From Lucifuga dentata (lineage: Eukaryota; Chordata; Actinopteri; Ophidiiformes; Bythitidae): 64,000 bases of DNA. Both the position numbers and the translations under genes were made by a program. The notes under the pieces are model-generated. The model was given only the letters and a program-made list of their open reading frames with translations, searched no databases and was not told the origin of the DNA. The DNA lies in NCBI GenBank assembly GCA_014773175.1, contig VXCM01000421.1, positions 1 through 64,000 on the forward strand. Reading direction: 5' to 3'. Each line of letters starts with the position of its first letter. The stretch's first letter is position 1. Below are positions 37,601-52,300 of this stretch, piece by piece.

Positions 37601-40600
37601 CATGACTTTTTGGATATGCTATTACAAACATAATGTTATACCACTTCCATAAAATCTAATTATTTCTTTAGCAAACAGCTAGCCATTCTAGATGTGCTAC
37701 AATCTCCTTCGCCAAGCAATTTCTGAACTCTATGTTGGATCGTGCTCTACAAAGTTATTTTGGCTTGTGATATACATATTGTTCACCAACTGAAGTATTT
37801 AATAAATCCATACTCTGTGGACTCGATGTTCCTGAAGAGGTCAAAGTCTCTCATGGAGAGCTGGGCAGCAACTTCCATGGTGCTGAGCTGCAGCAGTGAG
37901 ATCTGACTCTCCCTCAGGAGGTCCTGGGCATCTTCATCTGAACACAGCGTCTCTGTCTCCATGTTATTCTTTAGGTAGTACCTACAGAGAGAAGGACATT
38001 ATATTTCTGTTTATGAAGCAATTTGTAACAATACTTCATGGTATTATCCCACGAAGTGATCCATTTGTAAAATTTTTCAAAATTCTAAATTAACATATCC
38101 AGGCATTTTATCAAATCTCAAAAAGTCCTCAATAGTTCATAAACTCCATGAGCATCAGAAACCCTACGAGAAAACAGGAAGAAAACAAGGAATATGTTTA
38201 ATGTTTAATATATACTGCATGTCTAATCATCTCGGTTTAAAAATCAGGAAAAAGGAGCCAATAAATAAAAAAAGTGTCAATAAATATGTACAGGATATGT
38301 AGGATACAAAAACAATTCAAAGTGTTATCATATGATGTTACAAAGAGTGTTTTTAGAGCTGGAATACTAGACAGGAAGCATATCTTTAATATTTTTAGTT
38401 GATTAACAGTCTGTAGAGGCACTCAGGAGGGAGATTGCCAGCATACTGTGACTTTATATACACGCTCACACATATACAAAAGCCTGCTACATCTGTTGAA
38501 TATTTTTTCTTACTCATATTTCATCTCAAATGGGTACAGTTACTGTCTACAACTGAAGATGAGTTTGAGGAAAGGGAATAGTACTCCAGTGGTATTGACA
38601 GATTAGGGCCATACTTTTTACAGTCCTGGGGTGGAGGGATGGAGGAAGAGAGGGAGGGAGGGAGGGGAAGAGAGAAAAGGAGTGAGAGAGAGAGAGAGAG
38701 AGATGGGGTGGCTGTAAGCGACAGATAGGTTATAAGAGGACAGGTGCATGAGAGACAAAAAAAAGAAAGAAAAAAAAGACAATTCTCTTTAGGTGTGTTT
38801 ATCAGTTTTGTGGGAGAGCTTCCAACAACATGCCATATCCCTTAACCCGTTATGTACTTATATGTTTATAAATCTAACCTCCCAAATCCCACTCCACCAT
38901 CCACCACTTCCACTCTAAAGTAGCCATAATGTTGGAACTGGAACAATTAGAATGCAGCACCTCAGCACCCCACAGACCTACAGTGTGCAAACACTCAGAT
39001 GCAAAATGTTGGCACAGATGTGGCCCTAAAGTTCCCTACATCTCCTCTCTGCCAGGAGAGGAGAGGAGAGGAGAGGAAAATGAATGAATGATGGATACAG
39101 AGGTGCTAAATAGAGAAGGGCAAGGCAAGAGGACTAGAAACAAATCTTTCTAACTGGCCAGCTGTGATTTTGTGTGTTTGGGCTGAGCTGAGAGATGCCC
39201 TGGCTGTGTCTTTATGTGTTCTGGCAGTGGAAACAAGACTGTGCAGGTCCCCTGTTGGATCTTCTGTCAATCACCAACTACAGAGAAAGAGGGGATGAGA
39301 CGCATAGGAAGAAGAAGAGAAAGACAGAACAGCAGGAGAGAGATATTTGCCATAAATACAACTACTTTACATGTTAATGAATGTATGTGAAGTAATACGA
39401 ATGATAGGCTGGCAAAAACCATGTTTCACTATATCCTTTACACTTGGATCTTGTGTCTTTGCACCATGTATATGTATGCAAAAGAGACAAATTCTATAAT
39501 ATATTGATAAAAAGATAGATAAAAAGTATGGGAAGTGTATGAAAGATGTATAAAAGAAGTGAAATGTCAAGTACTGGAGAAATGTGCTGTCTATACTGAT
39601 GCTTAATCTTTCCTTTGCAGTTGATCCAATCTTTTTCCAATGCCTTTCCACTGCCCCACCCACCCACAATATGGCTCTTTTGTTTTCTGCAGCTCACCTC
39701 ACCCATCCATCAACAAACACGGAAAAAATGTTACTATGACCCGAGAGTGTCTTGTGAGTGATTGAGCGTGTGCAACTGCCCATGCATGTTACGCAACAGT
39801 GTGTATGTATGGTTGCGTAAGCGCATATGCACATTTATCTGTAATTGGAAATTATGGCTTTACAAATACATCTCATGGAATGTTTATATGGCTGTGCATG
39901 TGTGTAGTATGTGAGCATGTATGTATGTACGTATAGTGTGTGTCTATGTATGAGTATGTGTGTGGCTGTTATATGAATAATTCTAGCTATGCCATGCTGT
40001 CTGCTGAGGCCCAGCTCCTGTCAGAGGATGAAATATTCATACTAACCTAGTTGGGATGGGACTGATGGGGGACCACAAGAGATGAGGAGAGATGGAAAAA
40101 CAGTAAAAAAAATAAAAAATAATTTAAAAAACACAGGGAGAAGAGAATGAAAGCAGACTCTGTGACTGTGTTCCAGTTGTCTTCTGTGCCCTACTAACTT
40201 TCATCTTAAAAGTGAATGTGTCATGTACATGCAAACAAAGTGCTCACAATGATGTTTTGATACAAAAGAAATAGGCGCAACACCACACAAAAGCCGTCTC
40301 CCTCCTGTGAGCTGTAAAATGCATTCTAAAGCACTTTAAAGACTTTTTTCTATCTGTCAAAGTGTGATCATATCCCAGATCTTCTATTCCACGACTGGGA
40401 TTCTCATGTCTCTTACCTGCCGTTGAGCTGGATGCGATCAGCCAGTTTGGAGAGCTGGTCGGGCAGGCGGCGCTGTTTGATGACTCCCTCTGGGCTCACT
40501 GAAACCTCACACAGGGAGTACGTCTCAGGTGATGCAAGGAGGCCAAACTCATTGACGGTGTGGGCGACAACATCCTTGGCAGTAGTGTCCTTGCTGATGA

Positions 40601-43600
40601 TGATGTAGCAGCTCTGCTGGTCGGCCTTGAACACCCGGATCACCTGGTCTGGGATGTCTGAAAGAGGAAGAGAAGAGACAGAGAGCTATCAGCGACTACT
40701 TAGGTAGATGACAAGCAGATGGATGGAGAGATGGATGAGTTAACAGTTGTATTATGTTGAGGCCTATAACAAGATATGCCTACAATGTAACAAATGCAAA
40801 TTATGTACTAAAACTAAGCATAAAAACAAAATTTAGGCTATATCAAAAAAAAATTTTCATTGAATGTAAGTCATGAAAAAGTAATTTGCCATCTTTATGT
40901 TTCATTGTATTACTGAGAGACTTCAGGTTCACGAGGACAACTCTCACACCAAAATTCATCTTTGGTTGGACAAAACAGGTTTTTATGTTGCAGTAATCCA
41001 AAATTACTGGGACCAATTTTCATTTATCCAATAATTCACATCGCCAAATCATCCTACTCTCACACCACCACAAACATTTTCTGCAATTTTTCTAGTCTGG
41101 CTATTACACACTGCATATTCAGCTATTAGTTATGTAGAGCCAATTTCCTAATGGACCTCCATGATGTGCCACACATGAGAAATGAATGAATTACTTAGTT
41201 TAATAAAACTGTTGGCACCTTTGTATGTTACAGGCAGGTATATTACAGGCCTCTACAGTTACACACATATAGGCAGGAAAGTACACAAATTCAGAGACAG
41301 TGACATACACATTTACTGACTGAAAATCAAAAACAAGTTAATATTGACTGACAATGGGGAGTTGTACACAAAACATGCTTCACAATAGCCTTTATCAATT
41401 ATGGCTTCAAATAAAGCTAAAAGTAAAGCAAGACAAAGAAACAAATATGCATACACCCAGAAGGTTTAAGTGTAGGGATATGGATAATGACTACAGCATG
41501 CAGGGAGCTGCATCAAGATGGCAACGAGCATCACAATAATCTTTCACTTCAGAACGCACACGTAGACAATTTAGTCTCTCGGAAAAATCTCTTTTCAAGT
41601 CATGTCACACATTAGTGTTAAACTGGTTTAATGTAATTATGAGCAGTGAGAGACCAACTAAAAGCCTGAAAGCCGAATGGAGACCATGGATTCCTGAGGC
41701 AGGTAGTGCCACAGTCCCAGCAGTGACTGCACACAAATCATATGAAGCGATTTGTGATAAATAATGGAAATGTCCCCCCTGAGTGAAATACTGCATAAAA
41801 GATCCTTGCGTGTGTAAAGAAGAGGGTACGGCCCATTACTCACAGGGAGCAAAAGAGCTTTAAAACAATGAGTCACGAACACTGCATGGTGACAAGTGGC
41901 AAGGGAGCGCGACAGACTAGATGAAGCTGTCACGTGCCTGCAGTGTGTGTTTATACATGTGCACGCTCAGTGTGCTTTAGTTCAGTCACATGTGGCTATT
42001 GGACACTAAAAATGGAATGAGACTTACTAAAGAGAGCAATAAAGTATGTGTTTGTCCCAGTCCAGGACACACACCCACACACACTCGAGCGTCCTGCCTC
42101 CTCGTGTATTAAGCCGAAAAGGCTAAAGATTGATCATTAGTGTAGGCAGTCATTAGCCTCAGCCTTAACATGGATCTCTCTGTATGTGTGTGAAAGAAAG
42201 AGAGAGAGAGAGAGTATTTGAAAATGGCTGCACCTTCATCATCATAACAGCAGCACAATAAGCAGGAAGAAACTGCTGAAGTCTGAGTTAATGATAAAAA
42301 GCTCTATGAATGAAAGAATTAAGGACATTTTGGGAGAACCAGGATTATTCTGCATGTGCCCATATTTTCTGTACTGTCAAATGTTGTTGCCTTCTGTTCC
42401 TTTCCATGTGTGACCCTTGTATGCTGATTGCTGAAGTAGCACAGCTATTCTCTGTTTATGTGAAGACGATGGCGGGAGTGGGAGTGGGCTAAGTGGAAGC
42501 TAAATGCTTTGTGTCGACTTAGTTGTGATTTGTGATTACACTGCAGCTCTCCACTAAATAGCTGGCTATCATATCCAGGGGTCTAATCATATCTATTCCT
42601 CCTGATAAGCTCCAACCACACTTAGACACAAGGGAATGATCGCTGCATATCCAACGCGATTCCCTCAAACGCCCAATCATTTATTATCCTGGTAGCATTT
42701 ATTTTCATCAGCACCAGAGAATTTATTTATGGACTCAGAGGATTTCTTTGGTTGAATCTGATTTTCCCTGTAAGGGTTTTGCTGACACAGCAGTAAACAA
42801 CACTACACACTTCCCACCAGCCTCAGTCTCCTCCTCCTCCTCCTCCTCCTCCTCCTCCTCTTCCTGATGCTGCTGCTTTTACTCCTTGCCACAGCTTTCC
42901 CTACTCACTCCATCACATGATCAGAAGACATAAATCACACGTTAAAACACCGAGAGTGATGGCGTGCGGGGCCTGAGGGCTCGGGTGCTGAGAGGAGAAT
43001 ACAGTCAAGTAGATGGGAATAAACACTGGGTCACTAAATAAACATGTACAAAAGAAAAAACAAGACCCACATGAGCACGGAAGTTTGTCTTTCTGTGTTC
43101 ATGAGGACGTTCCATTTCATGTTGCTCACCACTACATGGCTGACCTTAAACCTCAATGGATTTTTACTTCCTGCGGGGGGCACATTTTTGGCTTTTGCTC
43201 ATGCTAATTGTGTAGTTTGCAATTTGAGATGTACTGTAGGTTATAGGTTGAATGGCTACTATTATAAACAGCAGAATACCCATTTACTCAGCTGAATAAC
43301 ATTTACATGTTATTAATGTTAGCCTAAACTCAAGCCATATATTGTTACTTGGACTCTAAATTAATCCCTTGGACCTGTGAAGAACAGATAAATATCCTCA
43401 CTCCAAGGGTTAGGGTTAAGGTTAGGGTTAGCTACAGCTCTCATATGACTGCTTAATGTCATATTAGTTCTCATGATAACAGATGTACAAGCGCAAGATG
43501 TACAGACACAATATAAGGCAGAAACCCTGAGGCAGAAGGCTGCAGTTCAGTCATGTGTCATGAGACATGAGATGCAGGGAATGAAAATACTCATGAATGA

Positions 43601-43808
43601 AACAATATATAAAAAGCAAGATGGAAGGGACTTGGAAGGAATAAATTTACTAAAGCGCAAACAAACAGCAATATGATAGGTATTTATACTTACAGTACAG
43701 TCCCAGGGCTTGGCAAGTAGAGAAGAAAAAAGAAAAAGAAAACAGTAAATATGAGAGAAAAAGAGAACAAGGGGGTGTAAAACACAAAATAGTGGTTGGA
43801 AACATTAT

Positions 43809-43852
<44 letters not shown>

Positions 43853-44101
43853 AAAAACCACTGTAGTTTATACTTTATCCTAAATGTGATAATTGGAAAC
43901 CAGAAGGGGTAAGTATGACTCATCAAGTCTACATATGTTTGAAAACGTGGGAGAAAAGGAAAGAAGAGAAATGGAAGAGTGGAATATGAATAGAAGATGG
44001 AAAAAAGAAGGAAAATAGAAAGAGAAAGAGAGAGTACAGAGTTTTAAGAAAAAGAAACTAAAAAAGTAGCTGACAGAAAGGGATCTGAATCAGTACCCCC
44101 T

Positions 44102-44136
<35 letters not shown>

Positions 44137-45098
44137 TTCACACTCACACACACACACACACACCTTCACTTACTTCTGTACAGACATAGACAAGTAGCCA
44201 CCAAAGCAAATGCCCCTCATCCCGCTCTTTCCCAAAGCCACATTTACTAACACAGCGTACATTTCAATATACCTCTACACTTCTCTAAACAAGTATGATT
44301 GTGACTCTGACCAAGTGTGATTAAGTTGTCTGAAGATAAACTACTCCAATTCCATCACTTCTGAGACATGTTGGACCAATTATTTGCCAAAATAGTAGGC
44401 TAGTAAATTTTCCAATGCAAAATGATCATACAGATTAGGAAAAGTATAAAAAAAAAAAAAAAAAAAAACAAGTGAAAAACAGATTTTCTGCTTTTCTTCC
44501 TCTAAACGCTGAGGGGTGACTTTCTTGGTTCATCGCATTGGAAAATGAGTCCAAGTTTAATTTTGTCAAGAAAAACAGGACAAGATCTGTACTCTGATAT
44601 TTCTCAGTGATCAAAGTAAAGCAGCATTGCAGCGGAAAAGTGACTCAGGTGCATCAGCAGCTCCTGTGATCCCTGTGTTAATGGAATTATAGGCAAAGCT
44701 TTGGCAGTGTTACAAGTTGTGCAGTGCATCTGTAAAATGGGGGTTTTGTTTGAGCAGGCTGCATCCCCTCCTACTATTAAATCTAATGGGAGACCGGGGG
44801 ACTGTGATAGACGAAGGGAAACATGAGCTAATGGCAGATGATTAATGTGGCACAGTTGGTGCGTATGTGTGTGTGTTTGTACGATGGTACAACACAGGCA
44901 CGTGTGATGTACAGTTCTGTAGTACAACCCAGGAATCTGAGCGGAGGCCTGTGTATGTGCGTGTATCTGTCTTGGTGTGTGTAATTCTTTGACAAATGGT
45001 TGGAGGAATAAATCAGGAACATATTGACTCTCTTGCTCTTTTTCACCTTTTCACTTTCTCAGTCTCCCCCCTCCCTTACTCCTTCATTCCCTTTCTGT

Positions 45099-45151
<53 letters not shown>

Positions 45152-46035
45152 TCTCCACAGGGAGATCTGCCCATGTTAGTTTAAATAATTATGGGCTCAG
45201 AAACCCATCTGACAGGAAAGGCATAAATAAGTCTTATAGTTCAGGAGGTTAATCCTTGTCAGATGGACACAATTCTGCAGCGGCTCTGCGTCACTTCAAA
45301 AGAAAAATCCTCAGGGAGTGTGTATGTGTGTGTATGCATACTTATGCTTGAAACCTTTAGTTGCTGTGGTTTGAGTTTGTGGGTGCACCATTGCTTTGTG
45401 TTTCTGAAGAGTCTGCATGCCTTTAAATGACAGAAATCAATTTTGTTTAAAAAGAGAGTTTGTGTTTGAGACAATCATGCACATGCTACAATTCTCATAA
45501 GCCTGTTTAATGTGATTCTGTTTGATGGTGACAGGATTTTGGCAAAATGTCTCTCTTTAACAAGCTTTGGAGTCCTTCACCCTACAAGCAGCTTTCATAT
45601 TCACTGAATGAAATGCAGTCGAGGTCTTAAGTGTAACAAACCTCTTCAGGAAGGAAGCTGTGAATGGATATCAACAGAGGCCTTCAGATGCTATGGTTTG
45701 ACAACAATTAATGAGAGAATGAATGAAAGTTTCTCTTACTGCCAATGTCCTTAAAATCTGCAGTGCACATGTTTTACAGAAGGGTGAATAAGCAATTTGA
45801 TTATGTGGGATTTTTTTGAGATTTATTTCACTTATGTCAAGTAGTTTTTTTAAGGTGAGAATTGGTAAAAAACCTGCTATGGCTTGCTACTAATTCTACT
45901 GTTTGCTGTGTTTTACTGGAAAGCAGATTTAGGACAGGTTTTGTTTTCCTTTGCTCCATTTTCCAATATATATGTTCAAAAGATCTATCTGCAGACCACA
46001 AAATGCATTTACGAGAGATTAAAATCCAGTTATGG

Positions 46036-46079
<44 letters not shown>

Positions 46080-49000
46080 NAAAAAAAAACAAAAAAAAAA
46101 ACACAATGGAAAGAAGCCTACCCACCATCCATAAAGCCTCTTCATTATGCTTCACATTGCATCAGCATTTTTTCCTCTCTCTCACCTGCAGGGTTGGAGA
46201 AATCGAGAACGCTGGTGGCTGGTTGAAGCAGGTCGGGGCTGCTGGACGACAGGTTGCCAGGGATGGGCATGATGGCCACGCTGTGTCGACACTGCTTTGT
46301 ACCCACAATGCTGTCATCCTGAGACTGACCCACACCGCCGTCACTAGACAGAAAAGTGAGGAGGGTNCCCACAATGCTGTCATCCTGAGACTGACCCACA
46401 CCGCCGTCACTAGACAGAAAAGTGAGGAGGGTAGGGATGGCAGAGTGAGACAAGGGAGGAGAAAGATAAGGACAGGAAACAGGAAGGAGACAGAGGAAGG
46501 CAGGCAGGTAGCATTGGGTTCAAAAAGGTAGGTTGGGGGTAGGAAGAATGGTATAAAAGATAAAGGGGAGAAAAGGAGAGAAAAATGGAAAAATTAGTAC
46601 TCCACCAAAATCAACTTTTAAGGTTTTATTTTGCAACAGTAGACATTTTCCAAAAACATCCCAATTTTTTGAGGTGTTTTATGAGGTGTATTATCACGAG
46701 TGCATTTCCTGTGATCTTGAAAAGTTATAAATCACAACTCACAGTGAACACAATGGAGATTTAATAAAAATGTCTACTCCAGCAGAATGACAACTGAAAA
46801 TATGAATATCAGTATCTCTTTCAATATGCAACGATGATGCAGCTGAAATTCATCCATGAGGCTGTTTCATGAATGGCTTTACTTGACAAGGAGCATTCAT
46901 GGACACCACAGAAGAAACACACACACAATACAACACAGGACAATGAGACGGGCACACGTACAGAGAGAACATACGAAAATAAATGGAACATGAGTGTTAT
47001 TTTTGCCTCACAGAGATATTTTCACAAGGTCCATGAGTTTGTGTGTCAAGTGTGTATATTTACACATTTGTGTGTCAGCTCCACAGCTTTTGAATACAGT
47101 TGTGCGCACTTCTGTGTTAGCATTTAGGCCTCCGGCATTTGGCCAGACCACATCTCTCCAGGGTACATTACATCTGAAAAAGAGACTCCATCCTTTCCTT
47201 GCTTTCTATCACCTCACAATATGATAGGTCAACAATATGCAACAATATGCAAACACCAACCTTTACATTAATGGCTTTATTCCCTCCCTAATGGCTTCTT
47301 TTCCTCCCCGGATCTCTGTACTATATATGCCTGCACGACACAAGTAACTGAAATGGTAATTCTTTTGTGACATGCCCATGAAGTTCGAGTATTAGAAGGA
47401 AAGAAAGAATATGAATACCCCAGCCTAAAATGCCTCTTACGCCATAGTTGAAAGCTTTAGAGAACTGAAACTGAAAGATTTAAGACCTTCAGTATTGTCT
47501 TGAGTTGACTTGAAGATCATAAAAGTTGGCAACATTTCTGACTGAAAATATGAAGGTTCTGAAACTAAAAATGGATGCAATATACTAAACAGAAAAACAG
47601 AATCATGGGAGCAAGATGGTCTGCAACTGCCATTTCATTGTGTGAATTATTGATATTAAATACACACGTCACCTTCATATGTGTGTTTCTGAGTATATTG
47701 TCCATTTGTGTCAACGTCTGTGTATGTAACTGAGACAGAAAGTTTGTCTTGCTGCATACTGTTCTCTCTCTCTCTATGTGTGTGTACCATGTAAAGGCAC
47801 AGTGGAATGATGCAGGGGCTTCCACTATCACAGCTGAGTGCTGCTGTAGCAAAGCCTCTGTAATCTTCCACTGCCAGTCGACAGGTACTGCAGCAGCATG
47901 AAAAAAAAAAAAAAGTGAAAGAAAGAGGGAGAGGCAAGAAAAATGTAACAGATGGAAGTATGATAAATATAGAAAAACTCCAAAACAGACAGACACAAGA
48001 AAAGAGAAAAAAGGAAACAGAGACATTAAAAACCAAGAGAATGGTTTGAAAAAGCAACAGAAATGAGAAAAGCAAGAGAAAATGTAGTCCTATTGGTTTA
48101 ACATGGTGCAAGATGTTCATTTATAAAATATCAGATAATTATAGATATATTTTGGAAAAGATTATAATGTAATGATAAATTGTCACCTCCATAAATAAAG
48201 TCTCAATTCTGCACCACAGTTTTTGATTTAAGATGAAAGATAATGGCTGAATGATCCATTAGGTCACTGATAGTAATGTGAGTCTGTTTTGGTGCATTTG
48301 GGCATAGATCATCAGACAGATGAGTATAGATGATAATGCTTGACTTAAACATCTAGAAACTAACACCATCTGATATCAATGGTAATTTGGTGAATACAAA
48401 TGTAATTGAAAAGACTGAATGTGGAAAAAGAGGGTAAGCAACACTTTCATTTTGGAGAAAATGGAAGCAGGTAGAGCGGGCAGAGGAGATTAACGTGTCG
48501 ACAGAAAATCTACTGCAGCCCTGTAGTCATGTTGCTGAAGGTCAGCTGTGTTGGCGAGTGCATTGTGTGGCGGCCTGCTGTGATTGTCTGCAATGGACAC
48601 TGAATGGACGGAGAGGTACACAGTCTTACCGAAAAAGGCCCCTGAAGCAGCGGAGACAGATGGGAGAGAGACGACGTTGAAAGGCATGAAAAAAAACAGA
48701 AGCAAAGAGTATAGCAGAGTGACAGTGTCTCTGTATGGAAGACAATAGGCAGGATTCATTAAAAAAAAAAACCCACAGTAAATACACCTTCACGCCAAAT
48801 AAGCTCCATGATAATTGAAGCTCATTCATAAAGCTTCCCTCAAATTAAGCAACTCAACCATGTCCCGTTCTTGACACGCTGTCATAAGGTGTCACAGGTA
48901 AAAACCGATGATGAAAACCGTGTTAATGAGCTGCTTCATATTTAAGAGCAACACTTTATACTGTGAAATTGACAGGGTGAATCAGCAAAACTCTGCTTTA

Positions 49001-49312
49001 GACTTCCACATTTTAAGAGGAACATGAATATAAGAAAGATTTGATCCACACACCGCCACATGGGTGGTGTTTGTATCATGTATGAGAGAGTGACCCAAAG
49101 CAGATGAGTCTTGATGAAGAGGCTCAGTGCCATGAGAATGTGTGTGAGATCCCCTGAAAACTCTCATTTAAATATACTGATCAGCTAAGTGGGCTTAAAT
49201 ATCAAATTTATTGATCACCAACACGTGAGACAAATTCAGTTTAAAATGTCAGTCAGATTTCATACTGCATTGACACATTGAGTCTGGTGCTGTGTTTTAT
49301 GAATCCTGTCCA

Positions 49313-49387
<75 letters not shown>

Positions 49388-52300
49388 AGTGCGTATACAA
49401 AATACATAAATGCACAGGTCGGTTGGCAGAATATAAAAGCTAAAATTTGGACACAGGAACAATTTTGCTGAAACAAGTACCGTAAGCAGGAAAAATCCCA
49501 AAATCCCAGCATAGATTCAGATAGACCCGCACAACTGCACAGTAAGTGAAGAGATCCAGCTTTATGATATTAGATGTACAACACGTATAAAGCTAAATTT
49601 GACCAAACAAATACAACAGATACAAAGCTGCATCATTTGTACCTTCTCTCACATAGAACAACCAAATATCTTTTATTCTAAGGAGGCCAATGAGGTTAGG
49701 TGAAATTTATTGATTATGGCATATGTGAAGTTACGCACGTCAGCCAAATAAAGAGAGAACTGAACTTGTCAGCCAGGCATGAAGCTCTACATAAAATTTA
49801 AACAGTTAAAGTTATCTCCTGAAATTGTACTTGCAGAAAGTGAGCAAAATCATTTAAAATATAGCATTTTGGAGTGAGGGAGACTATAATGTAACCAACG
49901 TGCCCTTGAGAATGACAGTGAACTTAATGTGTGTATGTCATGAACACACACCCAGCAGACAAATAACAGCGAAACCATTGACTGAATTTATGCATCCAGA
50001 CATCCATCATTTCTCAGCCTGTCTCCCTTCAATTTTTCATCCTACACAGAAGCTCTGATTAATCCCAACTGACCTGAATCATTTTGTCTCATCTCCGTTC
50101 CCTTTAATCAACCATCAATTCCACTGAATCAAAGGGTGGTTTGAATGGGGCCGACAAGCAAAATAAAAGCCATGAAAGGCCATGTATGGTCAATAAAAAG
50201 AACACAGCAGAGACTCTTTGGAAGCTGTGTACCGAGGCTGATCAATGGCCGTGTGATAGCATGCTACTTTTTGAGACAAAGCACAATTAGTTTTCATGCA
50301 TATTATGCTGTTCTGTTGCCATAATTACCATGGAGTGGGAAACTGATGGGGCGGAGTGAAAGAGAGAGCGATGCAGTGCATTTGTGTGGGGGGGGGGGGN
50401 GGGGGGGGGGTGGAAATGCATGAGAGAGTTTGTGTGAGTGTGAGCCTCGCCGACAGTTCACTCTGTAATTAACAGGGCGAGAACAGCATCTTCTCTCACT
50501 ACTGCTGACACAATATGGAGTTTAATGAGGCCTGGGGAAGCATGAAATGATGAAATGAAATCAAGTCTGTAATCGCATGTTATGGGTGGAATATTGAATG
50601 TGTGCCTCTGTCTGCACAATTGCTTTCAATAGCTCCAGATGGTCCTATACAATGGCTGGTTCTGGATGACAAAGCAAAGGACATATGATGATGATGATGG
50701 TAATGTCGCATTTTATATTTTAGCAGTTTGGATGCCTCTAATGTACATTACAGCAGCTTAAAAAAAGGGGAAGAGAAGAAAGAATATTGCTTCCTTGACA
50801 ACGACAAGTACGAACACTCAAGGATGTACAGTACTGGTGGCTGTAATGCTGAGTTTGACACTGTAAATCCTCTTACCTGAATGGTTTGGGTGGCAGTATG
50901 CTAAAGCGCGTCTTCTCCAGCATCTTCCTGATCTTGTTGCGTCCTCCTGACACAGTGTTGGCCTTCATTTTGCGGGTGCTCTTGTGGTCTGTAGGAAATT
51001 CCATGTCACCAGGAAGGTCAGGAATGGAGAAGCGGTTGCCTTTTTTCTCCTGAATCTTTGGGATGTGGGGACCGCCGTTCTTCTTCTCGTGCAAAATCCT
51101 GCTAAGGAGCTCTTTGAAGACTAGGTGGACAGAGAGAGTGGGGGGGAAGGGCTGGGGTTAGGGCCTCTCTTCTCAAAGGACAGTATTGACATATTATGAT
51201 GAAATCAGCTCAGAAGCTCATTGTACTAACTGAAATACTCAGACTTACCAAATATGTTGGTTTTGACAGTGAGGGAGAGGTGTGTGTTATTCCTCATGAT
51301 GTCAACAGCTTTGGAGAAGGAGATGTTCTCAAAGTTTTGTCCATTGATCTCCATAATCTGAAACAAGAGATCCGCAAAAAAAAAAAAAAAAAAAAAAAAA
51401 AAATTCTATTCTGGTTTGCCTGTCATTTTAATTTCTTGACTGAACATATTTGGCTACAGCTTTCAGATAACCATGTCCTCTTACCTGATCTCCCCATTTG
51501 AGGCCAGCCTCTGCAGCCTTGCTTCCTTCCTCGACTGACTCGACAAAGATGCCAAATCCTCTCTCACTGCCACCCTGCACGCTGAAGTAGAGCGGTGACT
51601 CCCTGGTCGCCTTCTGCAGAGTGATCTGCCTCCACTTAGCTTTGGCTGCACAGGCTATGTTCAGCAGCCGCAAATGTCCCTTCATTTTCTGACAAGGAGG
51701 GCAAAATGAAAAATGAGAAGCCTGAGAAATGCTGCATTAAGTTTTTTATGTAATCACTGACAAAAGCAGAACAGATCACATTTCTGTTCTTGGAAGAAAT
51801 CACGTGCAGGTTTGCCTTTCAACGAATAATATGAACATGGGTAACTCTTGCTGTTTCCTAAGTAGCTATAACAATAAAATCCTGAATGAAGTAGAAGGTA
51901 AGAGGCTTTATTAGAATATGTAGAAATAAAATACAAAACTTTAGAGACTCAAGCAAAACACAAAATCTATGTTCCCTTCTAGTATGCATGTAACAGTTTA
52001 AGTTTTGCAGACTTAAAAACAGGTTTACATTGAAAAGTTTGGTCTTACTGTGGCTTCTAGACGTTTCTCAAAGTCCTCCAGGAAGTGTGTCATAGCTGTA
52101 TCACCCTCAAAGTCATTGAAATGGTTGTTGACCCACAGCAACACTATTCTTGTTACCTGGAGACACAATGAGAGTTTTATTCAGAGGAGACAAATAATAC
52201 ATATCTTTATACATACTGTAGTTCCTGTAACATTTATCTTAGTTCCACAGCTCTTCAGAGATCTTACATGTATGAGAATGACCAGACTGAAGTAGGTCTT

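Larger units (their letters stand above)
40658..46185 (-). other. rapgef6 intron J-K
   Basis: 5.5 kb. Contains the candidate 15-nt microexon, several microsatellites (42827-42860, 43813-43849, 44105-44163, 45101-45150), a short telomere-like run (43409-43431) and a very long adenine run with an N at 46080. Confidence 0.75.

Noticed and set aside
45862..46134. Open frames with long polylysine
   Set aside because: Produced by the adenine homopolymer around the N at 46080.
47565..48120. Two overlapping minus-strand frames of about 150 codons
   Set aside because: In intron I-J, Phe/Leu/Ser-rich from pyrimidine tracts, no phase-compatible splice sites noted.
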